Positions 1 to 8,194 of a stretch of 64,000 nt of DNA are shown piece by piece; positions within the stretch are counted from its first letter, which is position 1; each line of letters begins with the position of its first letter. The stretch covers positions 868,001 through 932,000 of the forward strand of contig NZ_QYUO01000002.1 in assembly GCF_003591035.1 (NCBI RefSeq). The letters are read 5' to 3'. The stretch comes from Noviherbaspirillum saxi (lineage in GTDB: Bacteria; Pseudomonadota; Gammaproteobacteria; Burkholderiales; Burkholderiaceae_D). The notes below the pieces were generated by a model, which saw only the letters and a program-made list of their open reading frames with translations, searched no databases and was not told the origin of the DNA. A program made the position numbers and the translations under genes.

Positions 1-112
1 GGCACTTGTTCCGTTGTCTGCATGTTCATTGGGCGTAATGTTCAATTTTTACAACAGTGTAACGCCGTGCCCGCCGGTATTCAACGTTCGAGACTTCTAC
101 TCTCAGAACCGC

Positions 113-943
113 TCAATAGCAGTGTTCCGGCGCGGGAAACGACTGGTCCTTAACCGCCCTGATATAGGCGCGTACCGCGCCCTTGATGCTCGTCTGACCG
201 TCCATGAAGTTACGCACGAAGCGCGCCTTCTTGCCAGGATATACACCCAACATGTCGTGCATGACGAGCACCTGTCCGGAGCAGTCCGGCCCAGCGCCAA
301 TGCCGATCGTGGGAATTGCCAGCATGTCCGTCACTTCTTTCCCCAGTGTAGCGGGAATGGCTTCAAGAAGGAGGAGTGAGGCACCCGCAGCCTGAAGTGC
401 CAGCGCATCCGATTTGAGTCGCTCTGCGCCTTCTGCTGTTTTCCCCTGTACCTTAAAGCCACCAAGTTGGTGGACGGATTGCGGCGTCAGTCCAAGGTGA
501 GCAAATACCGGCACGCCGCGGTCGCTCAGGAATTTCACCGTTTCGACAAGCCACGCGCCCCCCTCAAGCTTGACCATCTGGGCACCAGCCTGCATCAACT
601 TCACGGCGTTGTCGAAGGCAGACTGCGGCGTGGCGTAGGCACCAAACGGCATGTCTGCAACTAGCAGCGCAGTCTGGTTTCCGCGAGCAACGCATCCGGT
701 GTGGTACGCAATGTCCGCTACTGTGACCGGCAGTGGGGTGCCGTGTCCCTGCACGACGTTGGCCAGCGAGTCTCCGACCAAGAGCAAATCGACATCGCAG
801 CGATCCATCAGCGCCGCAAAGCTGGCGTCGTAGCAGGTAAGCATTGCAATCTTCTCGCCCGCACTGCGCATAGCCAGAAGATACGGTACCGTGACGGCCT
901 TTCTAAGGGCAGTATTCTCGTCATTCTGCAAGTATCCGGACAT
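113..943 (-). CDS. panB: 3-methyl-2-oxobutanoate hydroxymethyltransferase
   Basis: PanB transfers a hydroxymethyl group from 5,10-methylene-THF to 2-oxoisovalerate, making ketopantoate for pantothenate and CoA; it is cytosolic. The 276-residue product shows the family core: an early [10 protein letters not shown] stretch, the metal-site segment [15 protein letters not shown], the KLEGG segment, [14 protein letters not shown], and [15 protein letters not shown] near the C-terminus. The frame is open 57 codons further upstream, but that part has no family resemblance, so I start at the ATG at 943, which gives normal family length. The ribosome site is weak. No panC is beside it. The aspartate decarboxylase panD of the same pathway lies at 50.3 kb. 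Confidence 0.93.
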   Translation of the reverse strand: MSGYLQNDENTALRKAVTVPYLLAMRSAGEKIAMLTCYDASFAALMDRCDVDLLLVGDSLANVVQGHGTPLPVTVADIAYHTGCVARGNQTALLVADMPFGAYATPQSAFDNAVKLMQAGAQMVKLEGGAWLVETVKFLSDRGVPVFAHLGLTPQSVHQLGGFKVQGKTAEGAERLKSDALALQAAGASLLLLEAIPATLGKEVTDMLAIPTIGIGAGPDCSGQVLVMHDMLGVYPGKKARFVRNFMDGQTSIKGAVRAYIRAVKDQSFPAPEHCY

Positions 944-1195
944 AATCGTACTCAGTTCTGAAAAAGTGGATGTTGCTACGCATGCTACCAGTGACCCTAC
1001 AGAGTAGCTCCAGCCGCGGACGAGATCACCAGGATCCAGAATTGGCGTTGCGCATTCATATCGATTCTCTTTGTGACGTCTGTCCTGAGCACGCGGGTGC
1101 TCAAGCTGCCCCAATCATTGGGGCAGCTCGGAGTCCATGTTTTCACATGAGAGATACTGGCGTCTTGAATGCTATTGCAGTCCGGGCCAGCGGCT

Positions 1196-1303
1196 GGTGA
1201 ATATTATCGCGTTAGAAACGAGCGGAGTCTTGGCAGTCGCATCGTCACCTATGCTGACGACCTCATGATCCTGTGCAAACGCTGCAAGCGGTCCACCCTT
1301 TGA
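1196..1303 (+). pseudogene. Group II intron reverse transcriptase fragment
   Basis: One frame reads SLGSRIVTYADDLMILCKR and then stops at 1301-1303. YADD is the catalytic motif of reverse transcriptases, and the flanking residues resemble bacterial group II intron (LtrA-type) proteins. No start codon and no further RT domains are visible on either side, so this is a short relic. The rest of 944-1454 holds no gene I can support. It marks past mobile-element activity beside panB. Confidence 0.5.
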
Positions 1304-1454
1304 GCGGCCCGCGCCCGCCGCGAGAATTGACGACATTGACGGATCCCGACAAAGACATTAGTCTCATCCGACACACCAAGGTCCCGCAATGTGGACGACT
1401 GGAGTTGTTTTGACGGTGACGGACGCCGGTGTTCAACTTTTCAGGAGACACGAA

Positions 1455-1934
1455 ATGACCAGCAAGAACACAATCTGTCTGTGGTACGACGGCGGCGCCG
1501 TTGAGGCCGCCAACTTTTATGCCGAAACATTTCCCGACAGCGCTGTCGGCGCCGTCCTCCGCGCACCGGGCGACTATCCCGACGGCAAGCAGGGCGATGT
1601 CCTCACGGTCGAGTTCACCGTCGTCGGCATCCCCTGCGTCGGGCTGAACGGCGGCCCGCATTTCAAGCACAACGAGGCCTTCTCTTTTCAAATCGCGACC
1701 GACGACCAGGCCGAAACCGACCGCTTGTGGAACGCCGTCGTCGGCAATGGCGGCCAAGAAAGCGAATGCGGCTGGTGCAAGGACCGGTGGGGATTGTCAT
1801 GGCAAATCACCCCGCGCGCCCTTATCGCGGCGATATCCGATCCCGATCCTGCAGCGGCCAAGCGCGCATTCGACGCGATGATGACCATGAAAAAGATCGA
1901 CATCGCCGCGATAGAGGCGGCACGGCTGGGCTGA
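1455..1934 (+). CDS. VOC-superfamily (PhnB-like) protein
   Basis: This 159-residue protein resembles the PhnB/'3-demethylubiquinone methyltransferase-like' branch of the vicinal-oxygen-chelate fold. It opens with NTICLWYDGGAVEAANFY, has GLNGGPHFKHNEAFSFQI in the middle, and then GWCKDRWGLSWQITP, all typical of that family. Catalytic function in this branch is mostly unknown. The frame runs upstream to 1389, but AGGAGA at 1443-1448 fixes the ATG at 1455. It stands alone between a reverse-transcriptase relic and a long inverted repeat. Confidence 0.82.
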   Translation: MTSKNTICLWYDGGAVEAANFYAETFPDSAVGAVLRAPGDYPDGKQGDVLTVEFTVVGIPCVGLNGGPHFKHNEAFSFQIATDDQAETDRLWNAVVGNGGQESECGWCKDRWGLSWQITPRALIAAISDPDPAAAKRAFDAMMTMKKIDIAAIEAARLG

Positions 1935-2017
1935 AACCTGTCCTCAAGTGAATGGAGCGTGTTGCGCACGTTCTCTCCTGTTCGGATTTGAGGGGATGGC
2001 AGACCGACCGGTTCTGT

Positions 2018-2077
2018 TAAGGGTTGTAGATGGCTGCCCACACGCGCTTGAGTGTGGGCAGCCATCTACAACCCTTA
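2018..2077. repeat. Perfect 26-bp inverted repeat (long hairpin)
   Basis: Arms at 2018-2043 and 2052-2077 are exact reverse complements over 26 bp, with an 8-nt loop (GCGCTTGA). There is no T-run on either side, so it is not a classical intrinsic terminator. It lies between the convergent VOC gene and GntR gene and could still end transcription both ways. Its perfection suggests a recently acquired palindromic repeat. Confidence 0.85.
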
Positions 2078-2107
2078 CAACGGACTAAACCGCTCGCGCC
2101 GTAGGAC

Positions 2108-2248
2108 TCAGTGGTTCGTCTCCAAGGCAAGGATAGACGTTGGGTGCCGCTGCCACGCCAACGTGTCATAGGCGTCATTCCATGCCAGCATCGTCCACAG
2201 GATGTGCGCACGACTGGTCGAACGCCGTAAGGCTGACAACTGCAGTCT
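2108..2248 (-). pseudogene. Unrecognised coding fragment downstream of the GntR gene
   Basis: On the minus strand one frame reads LRRSTSRAHILWTMLAWNDA followed by a stretch ending SILALETNH and a stop at 2108-2110. The composition looks like real protein, but there is no start codon in the frame and I cannot name the family. It begins just after the GntR stop codon and ends near the 26-bp inverted repeat, so it may be the 3' end of a lost gene. It could also be chance. Confidence 0.25.
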
Positions 2249-2929
2249 CTATTCTCCACTCAAAAAATCCGTGGGTACTGAGCTCACGAACTCCGCAAAG
2301 TCCCGCCCCCCGACAGAGATATGTTCAACCATGGCAAGTCGTGCACCTTCTTCATCCCCGGCTTCAATGCGTTCCACCACTACTGCGTGCTCACGCAACG
2401 AACGGTCCAATCGCCCAGGAAGATCAAACCTCGAGCGCTGGTAACTTGCGCATCGCAGTCGCAGCGCACGCACCTGACTTGTCGCCCAATCGTTCTTGCT
2501 CGCTTCGTAGATAATCTCGTGAAAGCGTGTATTGGCATCCTTGTAATCTTCAGCATGTTTCGCCGTCGCCGCTGCTTCACATGCCATTAGCGCCTCCCGT
2601 AGTGCCTTGCGCTGCTCGCCATTGATGCGCTTGGCGGCAAATTTGGCACAAACGCCTTCAAGCTCCGCCAGCATTTCAAGTAGCGACAGCAGTTCCTTGA
2701 TGCTGAGCTTAGGCACGACCACGCCAGCCCGTGGCATCACCTGGAGCAAGCCCAACGCCACCAGGCGCAGGATCGCCTCCCGGACCGGCGTACGCGACAC
2801 GCCGAATTTTTCGGCTAACGACCGCTCATCAAAAATCTGTCCTGGAAGAATCGCTCCATCCAGCAGGCTGCGCTCAATCGCCCTGCGGACGGTATCCGAA
2901 AGGCTGGGTGTCATGTTTTGCTTGCTCAT
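2249..2929 (-). CDS. GntR-family regulator, FCD (FadR) subfamily
   Basis: A 226-residue regulator with an N-terminal winged helix (RSLAEKFGVSRTPVREAILR at about 37-56) and an all-alpha FCD domain from about residue 80. The FCD domain carries the Asp/His pattern that binds metal or carboxylate ligands (DANTRFHE, REHAVVVERI, MVEHI). Members usually repress and are released by a small acid or acyl-CoA. It is divergent from the crotonase-CoA transferase-Bug operon, with two palindromes in the 65-bp gap, so it most likely controls that operon and itself. Confidence 0.9.
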   Translation of the reverse strand: MSKQNMTPSLSDTVRRAIERSLLDGAILPGQIFDERSLAEKFGVSRTPVREAILRLVALGLLQVMPRAGVVVPKLSIKELLSLLEMLAELEGVCAKFAAKRINGEQRKALREALMACEAAATAKHAEDYKDANTRFHEIIYEASKNDWATSQVRALRLRCASYQRSRFDLPGRLDRSLREHAVVVERIEAGDEEGARLAMVEHISVGGRDFAEFVSSVPTDFLSGE

Positions 2930-2950
2930 GATGGCATTTTACCCTACTCT

Positions 2951-2985
2951 ATTGGTATACCAGTTAAACACACTGGCATGCCAAT
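2951..2985. promoter_or_regulatory. Twin palindromic GntR operator
   Basis: TGGTATACCA (2953-2962) and TGGCATGCCA (2974-2983) are each perfect palindromes with centres 21 bp apart, two helical turns. The pair also forms a larger inverted repeat, ATTGGTATACCAGT against ACTGGCATGCCAAT. The core fits the TGGT-N2-ACCA type of FCD GntR proteins. The second palindrome abuts the crotonase ribosome site (AGGAG), so binding should block that operon. Confidence 0.75.
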
Positions 2986-2994
2986 AGGAGAAAT

Positions 2995-3768
2995 ATGAGT
3001 GCAGAATCTCTGCCGGTACTGACAAAGCCGGCACCCCATGTTGCAAAAATTGAATTTAATCGCCCGGACAACGCGAACCGCATCCAACCCGAAGATCTCG
3101 AAGCGCTTACTGAAATGCTTGATGCTTGCGAGGCCGACGATCAACTTCATGTCCTGCTCCTGACCGCACGTGGCAAATATTTCAGTGCTGGTTACGACCT
3201 GCGTGCACTCGCTACGCAAGGCGCTGCGGGGCACCATACCGACGCTGGGAATGAAAGCGCATTCGAGCATGTGGCCGACCGGATTGAGCGCACCCGACTT
3301 GCCACCGTGGCTGCCCTGAACGGGCCGGTGATCGGCGGCGCCACCGACTTCGCGTTGGCTTGTGACATTCGCATCGGTTTAACGGATGCGTACATGTTGA
3401 TGCCGGCCGCACGCTTCGGCTTGCCTCTCTATGCGGGTGCCCTGCAGCGCTACGTCAGCCGGCTTGGCTTGAACCATGCAAAGCGCCTAGTCTTCATGGC
3501 CCAAAAGGTCGAGGCGACCGAGATGGTTTCCATCGGTTTTCTACAGGAATTGGTTTCACCTGACGCGCTTGAGGCCCGGGCCATGGCCATTGCAATCGAG
3601 ATTGCGGCCATGCCTGCCGTACCGCTGGCCGCCATGAAACAAACCCTCAACGCTGCGGTATTCGGGAATGGAACGGCACCCGCTCAACGGGCTGCCTTGC
3701 TGGCTGCATTTGACGGTCCAAAAATCGCACAGCGCATCATGGCCGCACAGGCCCGGCGTGGCAATTGA
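2995..3768 (+). CDS. Crotonase-superfamily (enoyl-CoA hydratase/isomerase-like) protein
   Basis: A 257-residue crotonase-fold protein. The oxyanion-hole segments are present (KYFSAGYDL near 60 and GPVIGGATDFALACDI near 110). Aligned by eye to rat enoyl-CoA hydratase, Glu144 is replaced by Asp (GGATD) and Glu164 by Ala (LMPAARFG). It is therefore unlikely to be an ordinary hydratase and may be an isomerase, hydrolase or another crotonase activity. It is first in a three-gene operon with a CaiB-type CoA transferase and a Bug receptor, suggesting uptake, CoA activation and conversion of one carboxylic acid. Confidence 0.85.
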   Translation: MSAESLPVLTKPAPHVAKIEFNRPDNANRIQPEDLEALTEMLDACEADDQLHVLLLTARGKYFSAGYDLRALATQGAAGHHTDAGNESAFEHVADRIERTRLATVAALNGPVIGGATDFALACDIRIGLTDAYMLMPAARFGLPLYAGALQRYVSRLGLNHAKRLVFMAQKVEATEMVSIGFLQELVSPDALEARAMAIAIEIAAMPAVPLAAMKQTLNAAVFGNGTAPAQRAALLAAFDGPKIAQRIMAAQARRGN

Positions 3769-3781
3769 GGAGAAAATAAAA

Positions 3782-4954
3782 ATGCTTTCTCCCAAGACCC
3801 ATGGTCCCCTGAGCGGCCTTGTCGTTATCGATCTGACCCGAGTCCTTGCCGGTCCTTACTGCACCCTGATGCTTGCCGACCTTGGCGCACGGGTGATCAA
3901 GGTCGAGATGCCGGTATTGGGCGATGATGCACGCCACGTCGGCCCGATGATCGAAGACGGGCAGGGCGGTACGATCTCCGGCTACTTTTTTTCAATCAAT
4001 CGAAACAAGGAATCGATTGCACTGAACTTGAAGCTGGAAGCAGACAAGGTGATCTTTGACAAGCTGCTCGCCTCCGCTGACATTCTCGTTGAAAACTTCA
4101 CCCCCGGGACGATGGCAAGGCTCGGCTATGACTGGGATACCGTGCACGCCCGCCACCCGTCGTTGATTCTGGCGTCCATTTCCGGATTTGGACAAACCGG
4201 TCCTTATCGCGAGCTGCCAGCATACGACATGGTCGTTCAGGCGATGGGGGGAGTTCTGAGCCTGACCGGCGAGGAAGGCGGCCCTCCAACCCGGGTCGGC
4301 GTGTCGATCGGCGACATTTGCGCAGGCATGTTTGGAACCATTGGGATCCAGGCGGCGATCATCGAACGCATACGCACAGGACTCGGCAAGCATGTTGATA
4401 TTTCAATGCTTGACTCACAGGTGGCACTGCTTGAGAACGCATTGGTGCGCTACCAGGCCGAGGGTGTCGTGCCTGGGCCAATCGGTTCGCGTCATCCGTC
4501 AATTACGCCGTTTGGCGTGTTTAAGGCTAAGGATACGTACATGGTGGTTGCCGCTGGCAATGACCGTATTTTCCCGCGCCTGTGTGAAGCTATCTCCATC
4601 CCGGAAGTCGCAAATGACGCACGCTTTATGACCAATCTCCTGCGGTGCGAGCACCATGCTGCACTTAAGGTTCGCATCGAACAGGCCCTTGCCGGGCGTA
4701 CTGCAAATGAATGGCTGAAGCATTTGACGGCGCTTGGCATCCCGTGCGGCCCGGTCAATGACATTGCCGGCGTGATGCAGGACCACCAGGTAAAAGCGCG
4801 CGGCATGCTGATGAGCCAGTTGCTTCCGAATGGCCGGCCCATCATCACCGCAGGTTGCGCGGTGCAATTTGCCGGCGAAAGCATGCCGCCAGCCACCCCA
4901 GCTCCCGCCCTCGATCAGCATCGTGAAGCTTTGCTGAAGGAGCTTGGCATCTAA
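3782..4954 (+). CDS. CaiB/BaiF family (class III) CoA transferase
   Basis: A 390-residue class III CoA transferase that would move CoA between an acyl-CoA donor and a carboxylic acid. It starts with the family signature GPLSGLVVIDLTRVLAGPYC. The catalytic Asp is in ISGFGQTGPYRELPAYDMV at about residue 150, and the C-terminal part has the expected GIPCGPVNDIAGV. An in-frame extension reaches 3668 inside the crotonase gene, but AGGAG just after the crotonase stop fixes the ATG at 3782. The gap to the crotonase is 13 bp and to the Bug gene 28 bp, so they are co-transcribed. The acid substrate cannot be read from the sequence. Confidence 0.9.
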   Translation: MLSPKTHGPLSGLVVIDLTRVLAGPYCTLMLADLGARVIKVEMPVLGDDARHVGPMIEDGQGGTISGYFFSINRNKESIALNLKLEADKVIFDKLLASADILVENFTPGTMARLGYDWDTVHARHPSLILASISGFGQTGPYRELPAYDMVVQAMGGVLSLTGEEGGPPTRVGVSIGDICAGMFGTIGIQAAIIERIRTGLGKHVDISMLDSQVALLENALVRYQAEGVVPGPIGSRHPSITPFGVFKAKDTYMVVAAGNDRIFPRLCEAISIPEVANDARFMTNLLRCEHHAALKVRIEQALAGRTANEWLKHLTALGIPCGPVNDIAGVMQDHQVKARGMLMSQLLPNGRPIITAGCAVQFAGESMPPATPAPALDQHREALLKELGI

Positions 4955-4982
4955 CAGCAGTAAAAATCAACAGGAGACATTC

Positions 4983-5948
4983 ATGCAGACCAAAACAATT
5001 TTTCTCGCCCTTAGCCTTATGTCCGCCGCCGCCACGGTACTGGCAGACAATTATCCCTCCAAGCCCATCATGCTCGTCGTCGGCTTTCCGCCGGGCGGTG
5101 GCGCAGATGGCGTCGCACGCCTCATCGCTGACCGATTGAGCAAGGAACTCGGCCAACAGGTTGTGATGGACTATCGGCCTGGTGCGGGTACCACCATTGC
5201 CTCTACCTATGTCAGTCGAACGCTACCAGACGGCTACACACTGTACATGGCCAGTTCCAATCTTTACGGCGCTGACCGCGTGTTGTACAAAGCCGTCAAG
5301 TATGAAGGCAAGCACTTCACACCGATCGCGCGCTGGACGAGAGCCCCACTACTGCTCGCCGTCAGTTCCAAGAGTGGTATCAAATCAACGCAGGATCTGA
5401 TTGCGCGTGCGAAGATCGCACCGGAAAAGGTTACCTATGCGTCTTCTGGAAGTGGAGTGGCGCCCCATTTGGCCGCACGCCTGTTTGAGATGCAGACCGG
5501 CACACAAATGATGCATATTCCGTTCAAAGGCGGGGCCCCGGCTGTCCAGTCCGTTGCCGCAGGTGACGTTGATATTACGTTCGGAACGCCGCCGTCGATC
5601 ATGACGCTGGCTCCGACCGGAAAGATCATTCCTATCGCAGTAACCACGCCAGAGCGTTCGCCGCTGTTTCCCAATTTGCCGACAGTCGCCGAAGCAGGCG
5701 TCAAGGGATTTGACTACACGTTCTGGTTCGGCCTCTATGGCCCCGCAGGGCTCCCCAAGGATGTTACCAACAAGCTTGCCGCGGCCAGCGCCAAGGTCCT
5801 GAGTGATGCGGATGTGAAGGCGCGTCTGGCACAGACTGGTAATGAGACATTCCCGACGAAGTCTCCGGAAGAATTTGCTGTCTGGGCAGCCGAAGATGGC
5901 AAGCGCGCAAAAGAGCTCATGGAAAAGTCGGGTGCAAAGGTCGATTGA
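4983..5948 (+). CDS. Bug/TctC-family periplasmic solute-binding protein
   Basis: A 321-residue secreted receptor. The signal peptide (about 1-22) ends TVLADNYPSKP, and the Bug hallmark PPGGGADGVARLIADRLS follows, with GAGTTIAS and AAGDVDITF later. Bug proteins bind small carboxylates and are greatly expanded in Burkholderiales. No TctAB membrane genes are adjacent, so it may use a distant TTT permease or act as a sensor. AGGAGA precedes the ATG at 4983. It is the last gene of the GntR-controlled operon. A short hairpin at 5999-6023 without a T-run follows. Confidence 0.9.
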   Translation: MQTKTIFLALSLMSAAATVLADNYPSKPIMLVVGFPPGGGADGVARLIADRLSKELGQQVVMDYRPGAGTTIASTYVSRTLPDGYTLYMASSNLYGADRVLYKAVKYEGKHFTPIARWTRAPLLLAVSSKSGIKSTQDLIARAKIAPEKVTYASSGSGVAPHLAARLFEMQTGTQMMHIPFKGGAPAVQSVAAGDVDITFGTPPSIMTLAPTGKIIPIAVTTPERSPLFPNLPTVAEAGVKGFDYTFWFGLYGPAGLPKDVTNKLAAASAKVLSDADVKARLAQTGNETFPTKSPEEFAVWAAEDGKRAKELMEKSGAKVD

Positions 5949-6113
5949 AATTCACTGCAACGCAGCAATCGCATCGACTATATCTTTGATCTTTCCGGAA
6001 GGAGCAAGGGCTAAATGCTCCTTACCACTCGCAGTACGCAGTAAAGTTTCTTCGGGTAGAGGTATTTCAGTTTGATCCGTGCATCGGTGGTGCGGATTTT
6101 CCCATCGATTTTT

Positions 6114-7889
6114 TTACTTCCGCCTGACGTTACTGTCTTGGACGCCTGGCATGTGCGCAGTCTGTCTGCGCAACAGTCTGGTAAAGGTTTTTGCAGGCAC
6201 TGCTTCACCGTAATAAAAACCTTGCGCGGCGCGGCAGCCGTGGGACATGAGGAAGCTGGCTTGCTGCTCGGTTTCGACGCCTTCCGCCAACACCTCAAGA
6301 TGCAGGCTTTGTGCCATCGCGATAATCGCCGTGACCAATGCGGTATCGTTCAGATTTTGGTTGATTCCTCGCACAAAAGTCTGATCGATCTTGAGCGCGT
6401 GCACCGGAAAGCGCTGCAGATAAGCGAGGCTGGAATAGCCGGTGCCGAAATCGTCGATCGACAGTTGTAGCCCCATGTCATTGAGTTGTTGGAGCGTGTC
6501 CAGGTTATCTTCACTACGCTGCAACAGCACACTTTCGGTTATTTCCAAGTCGAGCGCGTTCGCAGGCAATCCGGTTTCACCCAGGATTTGCTCGATGGTG
6601 GCCAGCAGATGGGGTTGGTGGAATTGGCGTGGCGACAGATTGACGGCGATCCGTAAATCCGCATAACCCAGGTCTCGCCATTGCTTAAGCTGCAGGCAAG
6701 CCTGGCGCAATACCCAATCGCCGATCGGCAGGATGAGGCCGGTTTTTTCAGCGATCGTGATAAAGGCACCAAAGGAAATTGGTGCTTTGTCCCCTGGTTG
6801 CAGGCAGCGCAGCAGCGCCTCGGCCGACAGGATCGTGCCGCTTTCCATATCTACCTGCGGTTGGTAATACAGCGCGAATTCATCGTGGGCTAACGCCTGC
6901 CGCAAGCGGTTGGCGACGGTAAGGTGCCGTTGCGCAGTTGTGTTGAGCGCGGGTGTGAAAAACTGATAATTGTTGCGGCCTTTTTCCTTGGCGTCGTACA
7001 TCGCCGTATCGGCGGCGCGCATCAAGCTTTCTGCATCGGTCCCATCGTTCGGGTAAAGGCTGATGCCGATGCTGGCGCTCATGTGCAACTCGTGTCCGTC
7101 AGCGATGAAAGCTTGATCGAGGGTATCCAGCACTTTCTTTGCAACCAGTGCGGCATCGTCACTGCCATTCTGTACCGGCAGGCTCAACACGAACTCGTCG
7201 CCGCCCAGCCGCGCCAGGCTATCGCCTTCGCGCAAGCATTTTTGCAAGCGGATGGCGACCGTTTGCAGCAAGCGGTCGCCGACCTGATGGCCGAGTGAAT
7301 CGTTGACGTGCTTGAAATAATCGAGGTCGATGAACATCACGACGACCTGGCTCTGGTCGCGTTGCGCATGCGACAGGGCCTGCTTGATGCGGTCTTGCAG
7401 CAGCGTGCGGTTGGGCAGGCCAGTCAACGCGTCGTAATGCGCCATGTAAAGAAGGCGCTCCTGCGCCATTCTGTGTTCGGTAATGTCTTCAAGGATGAAG
7501 ATGGTGCCATTGTGGACGTCGGCCGGATCGATCGCCTTGCCCCGCAGGCGGCCCCAGAAGGTCGAGCCATCGCGCCTTTTCAGCAAGACTTCGGTATCGA
7601 GCCTTTCCCCTCTGGAAAGAACCGGAATGGCGATGCGCCCCATTTCGTCGAATGCTTCGGCTGACGGATAGACGATGATAGTCGGCATGCCGACCAGATG
7701 GTCTTTAGGCCATCCAAACAACTCGCTGAAACGGTCGTTGCAACGCAGGATTTTCCGGTCACGCGTGAATACGATGCCGACCGATGCGTTATCCAGAATG
7801 GCCTGGTATTCCAGCAAGGTCTGCCGCAGTTCGGCTTCACTGTAGGGTTTGCCGTTTTCCGGATTTTCCGTATTGTCTAATGTATTCAT
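6114..7889 (-). CDS. PAS-GGDEF-EAL cyclic-di-GMP protein
   Basis: A 591-residue protein with no membrane segment. It has a PAS sensor (about 22-140), a diguanylate cyclase domain with intact GGDEF at 229-233 and an RxxD inhibitory site (REGD, 220-223) five residues before it, and an EAL phosphodiesterase domain from about 325. EAL is intact at 357-359, with NLSPRQF, LEITES, IDDFGTG and EGVET present. Both catalytic domains therefore look competent, and the net activity cannot be predicted. It is a single gene facing away from the ligase gene. Confidence 0.94.
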   Translation of the reverse strand: MNTLDNTENPENGKPYSEAELRQTLLEYQAILDNASVGIVFTRDRKILRCNDRFSELFGWPKDHLVGMPTIIVYPSAEAFDEMGRIAIPVLSRGERLDTEVLLKRRDGSTFWGRLRGKAIDPADVHNGTIFILEDITEHRMAQERLLYMAHYDALTGLPNRTLLQDRIKQALSHAQRDQSQVVVMFIDLDYFKHVNDSLGHQVGDRLLQTVAIRLQKCLREGDSLARLGGDEFVLSLPVQNGSDDAALVAKKVLDTLDQAFIADGHELHMSASIGISLYPNDGTDAESLMRAADTAMYDAKEKGRNNYQFFTPALNTTAQRHLTVANRLRQALAHDEFALYYQPQVDMESGTILSAEALLRCLQPGDKAPISFGAFITIAEKTGLILPIGDWVLRQACLQLKQWRDLGYADLRIAVNLSPRQFHQPHLLATIEQILGETGLPANALDLEITESVLLQRSEDNLDTLQQLNDMGLQLSIDDFGTGYSSLAYLQRFPVHALKIDQTFVRGINQNLNDTALVTAIIAMAQSLHLEVLAEGVETEQQASFLMSHGCRAAQGFYYGEAVPAKTFTRLLRRQTAHMPGVQDSNVRRK

Positions 7890-8065
7890 TGGCAGACGTC
7901 CAAGGCTTTTATGCCACTTCTGTTTTGCGCCGTCTGAGGAGGACGGCCTTATTCACTTTACTCCCTTTTCTAACCCTCGCTGTCGATAAAGCCACGCGGC
8001 GTACATTGCCTTAATCTGGGCCAAGAGTCCGGCGCGCAAAATGCCAGGAATTCGGAAACATATAT

Positions 8066-8115
8066 CCGGGACAGACCACCTTTTCCGTCTTCGACGAAAA
8101 GGTGGTCTGTCCTGG
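8066..8115. repeat. 20-bp inverted repeat in a divergent gap
   Basis: Arms 8066-8085 and 8096-8115 pair over 20 bp with one mismatch, around a 10-nt loop. It lies in the 305-bp gap between the divergently transcribed GGDEF/EAL and ligase genes, where a terminator makes little sense. A mobile palindromic (REP-like) unit or a leader structure for the ligase gene are both possible. I see no other firm feature in 7890-8194. Confidence 0.75.
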
Positions 8116-8194
8116 ATTCTTCTGATTTTTGTTGCCAAATTTGCAATATAATGCCCGAACCAAAAAGTCAAAATTACGATCCGTCAAATCCAGC

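Noticed and set aside
5999..6023. AAGGAGCA/TGCTCCTT hairpin as a terminator after the Bug gene.
   Set aside because: The stem is only 8 bp and no T-run follows. Kept only as a remark in the Bug entry.
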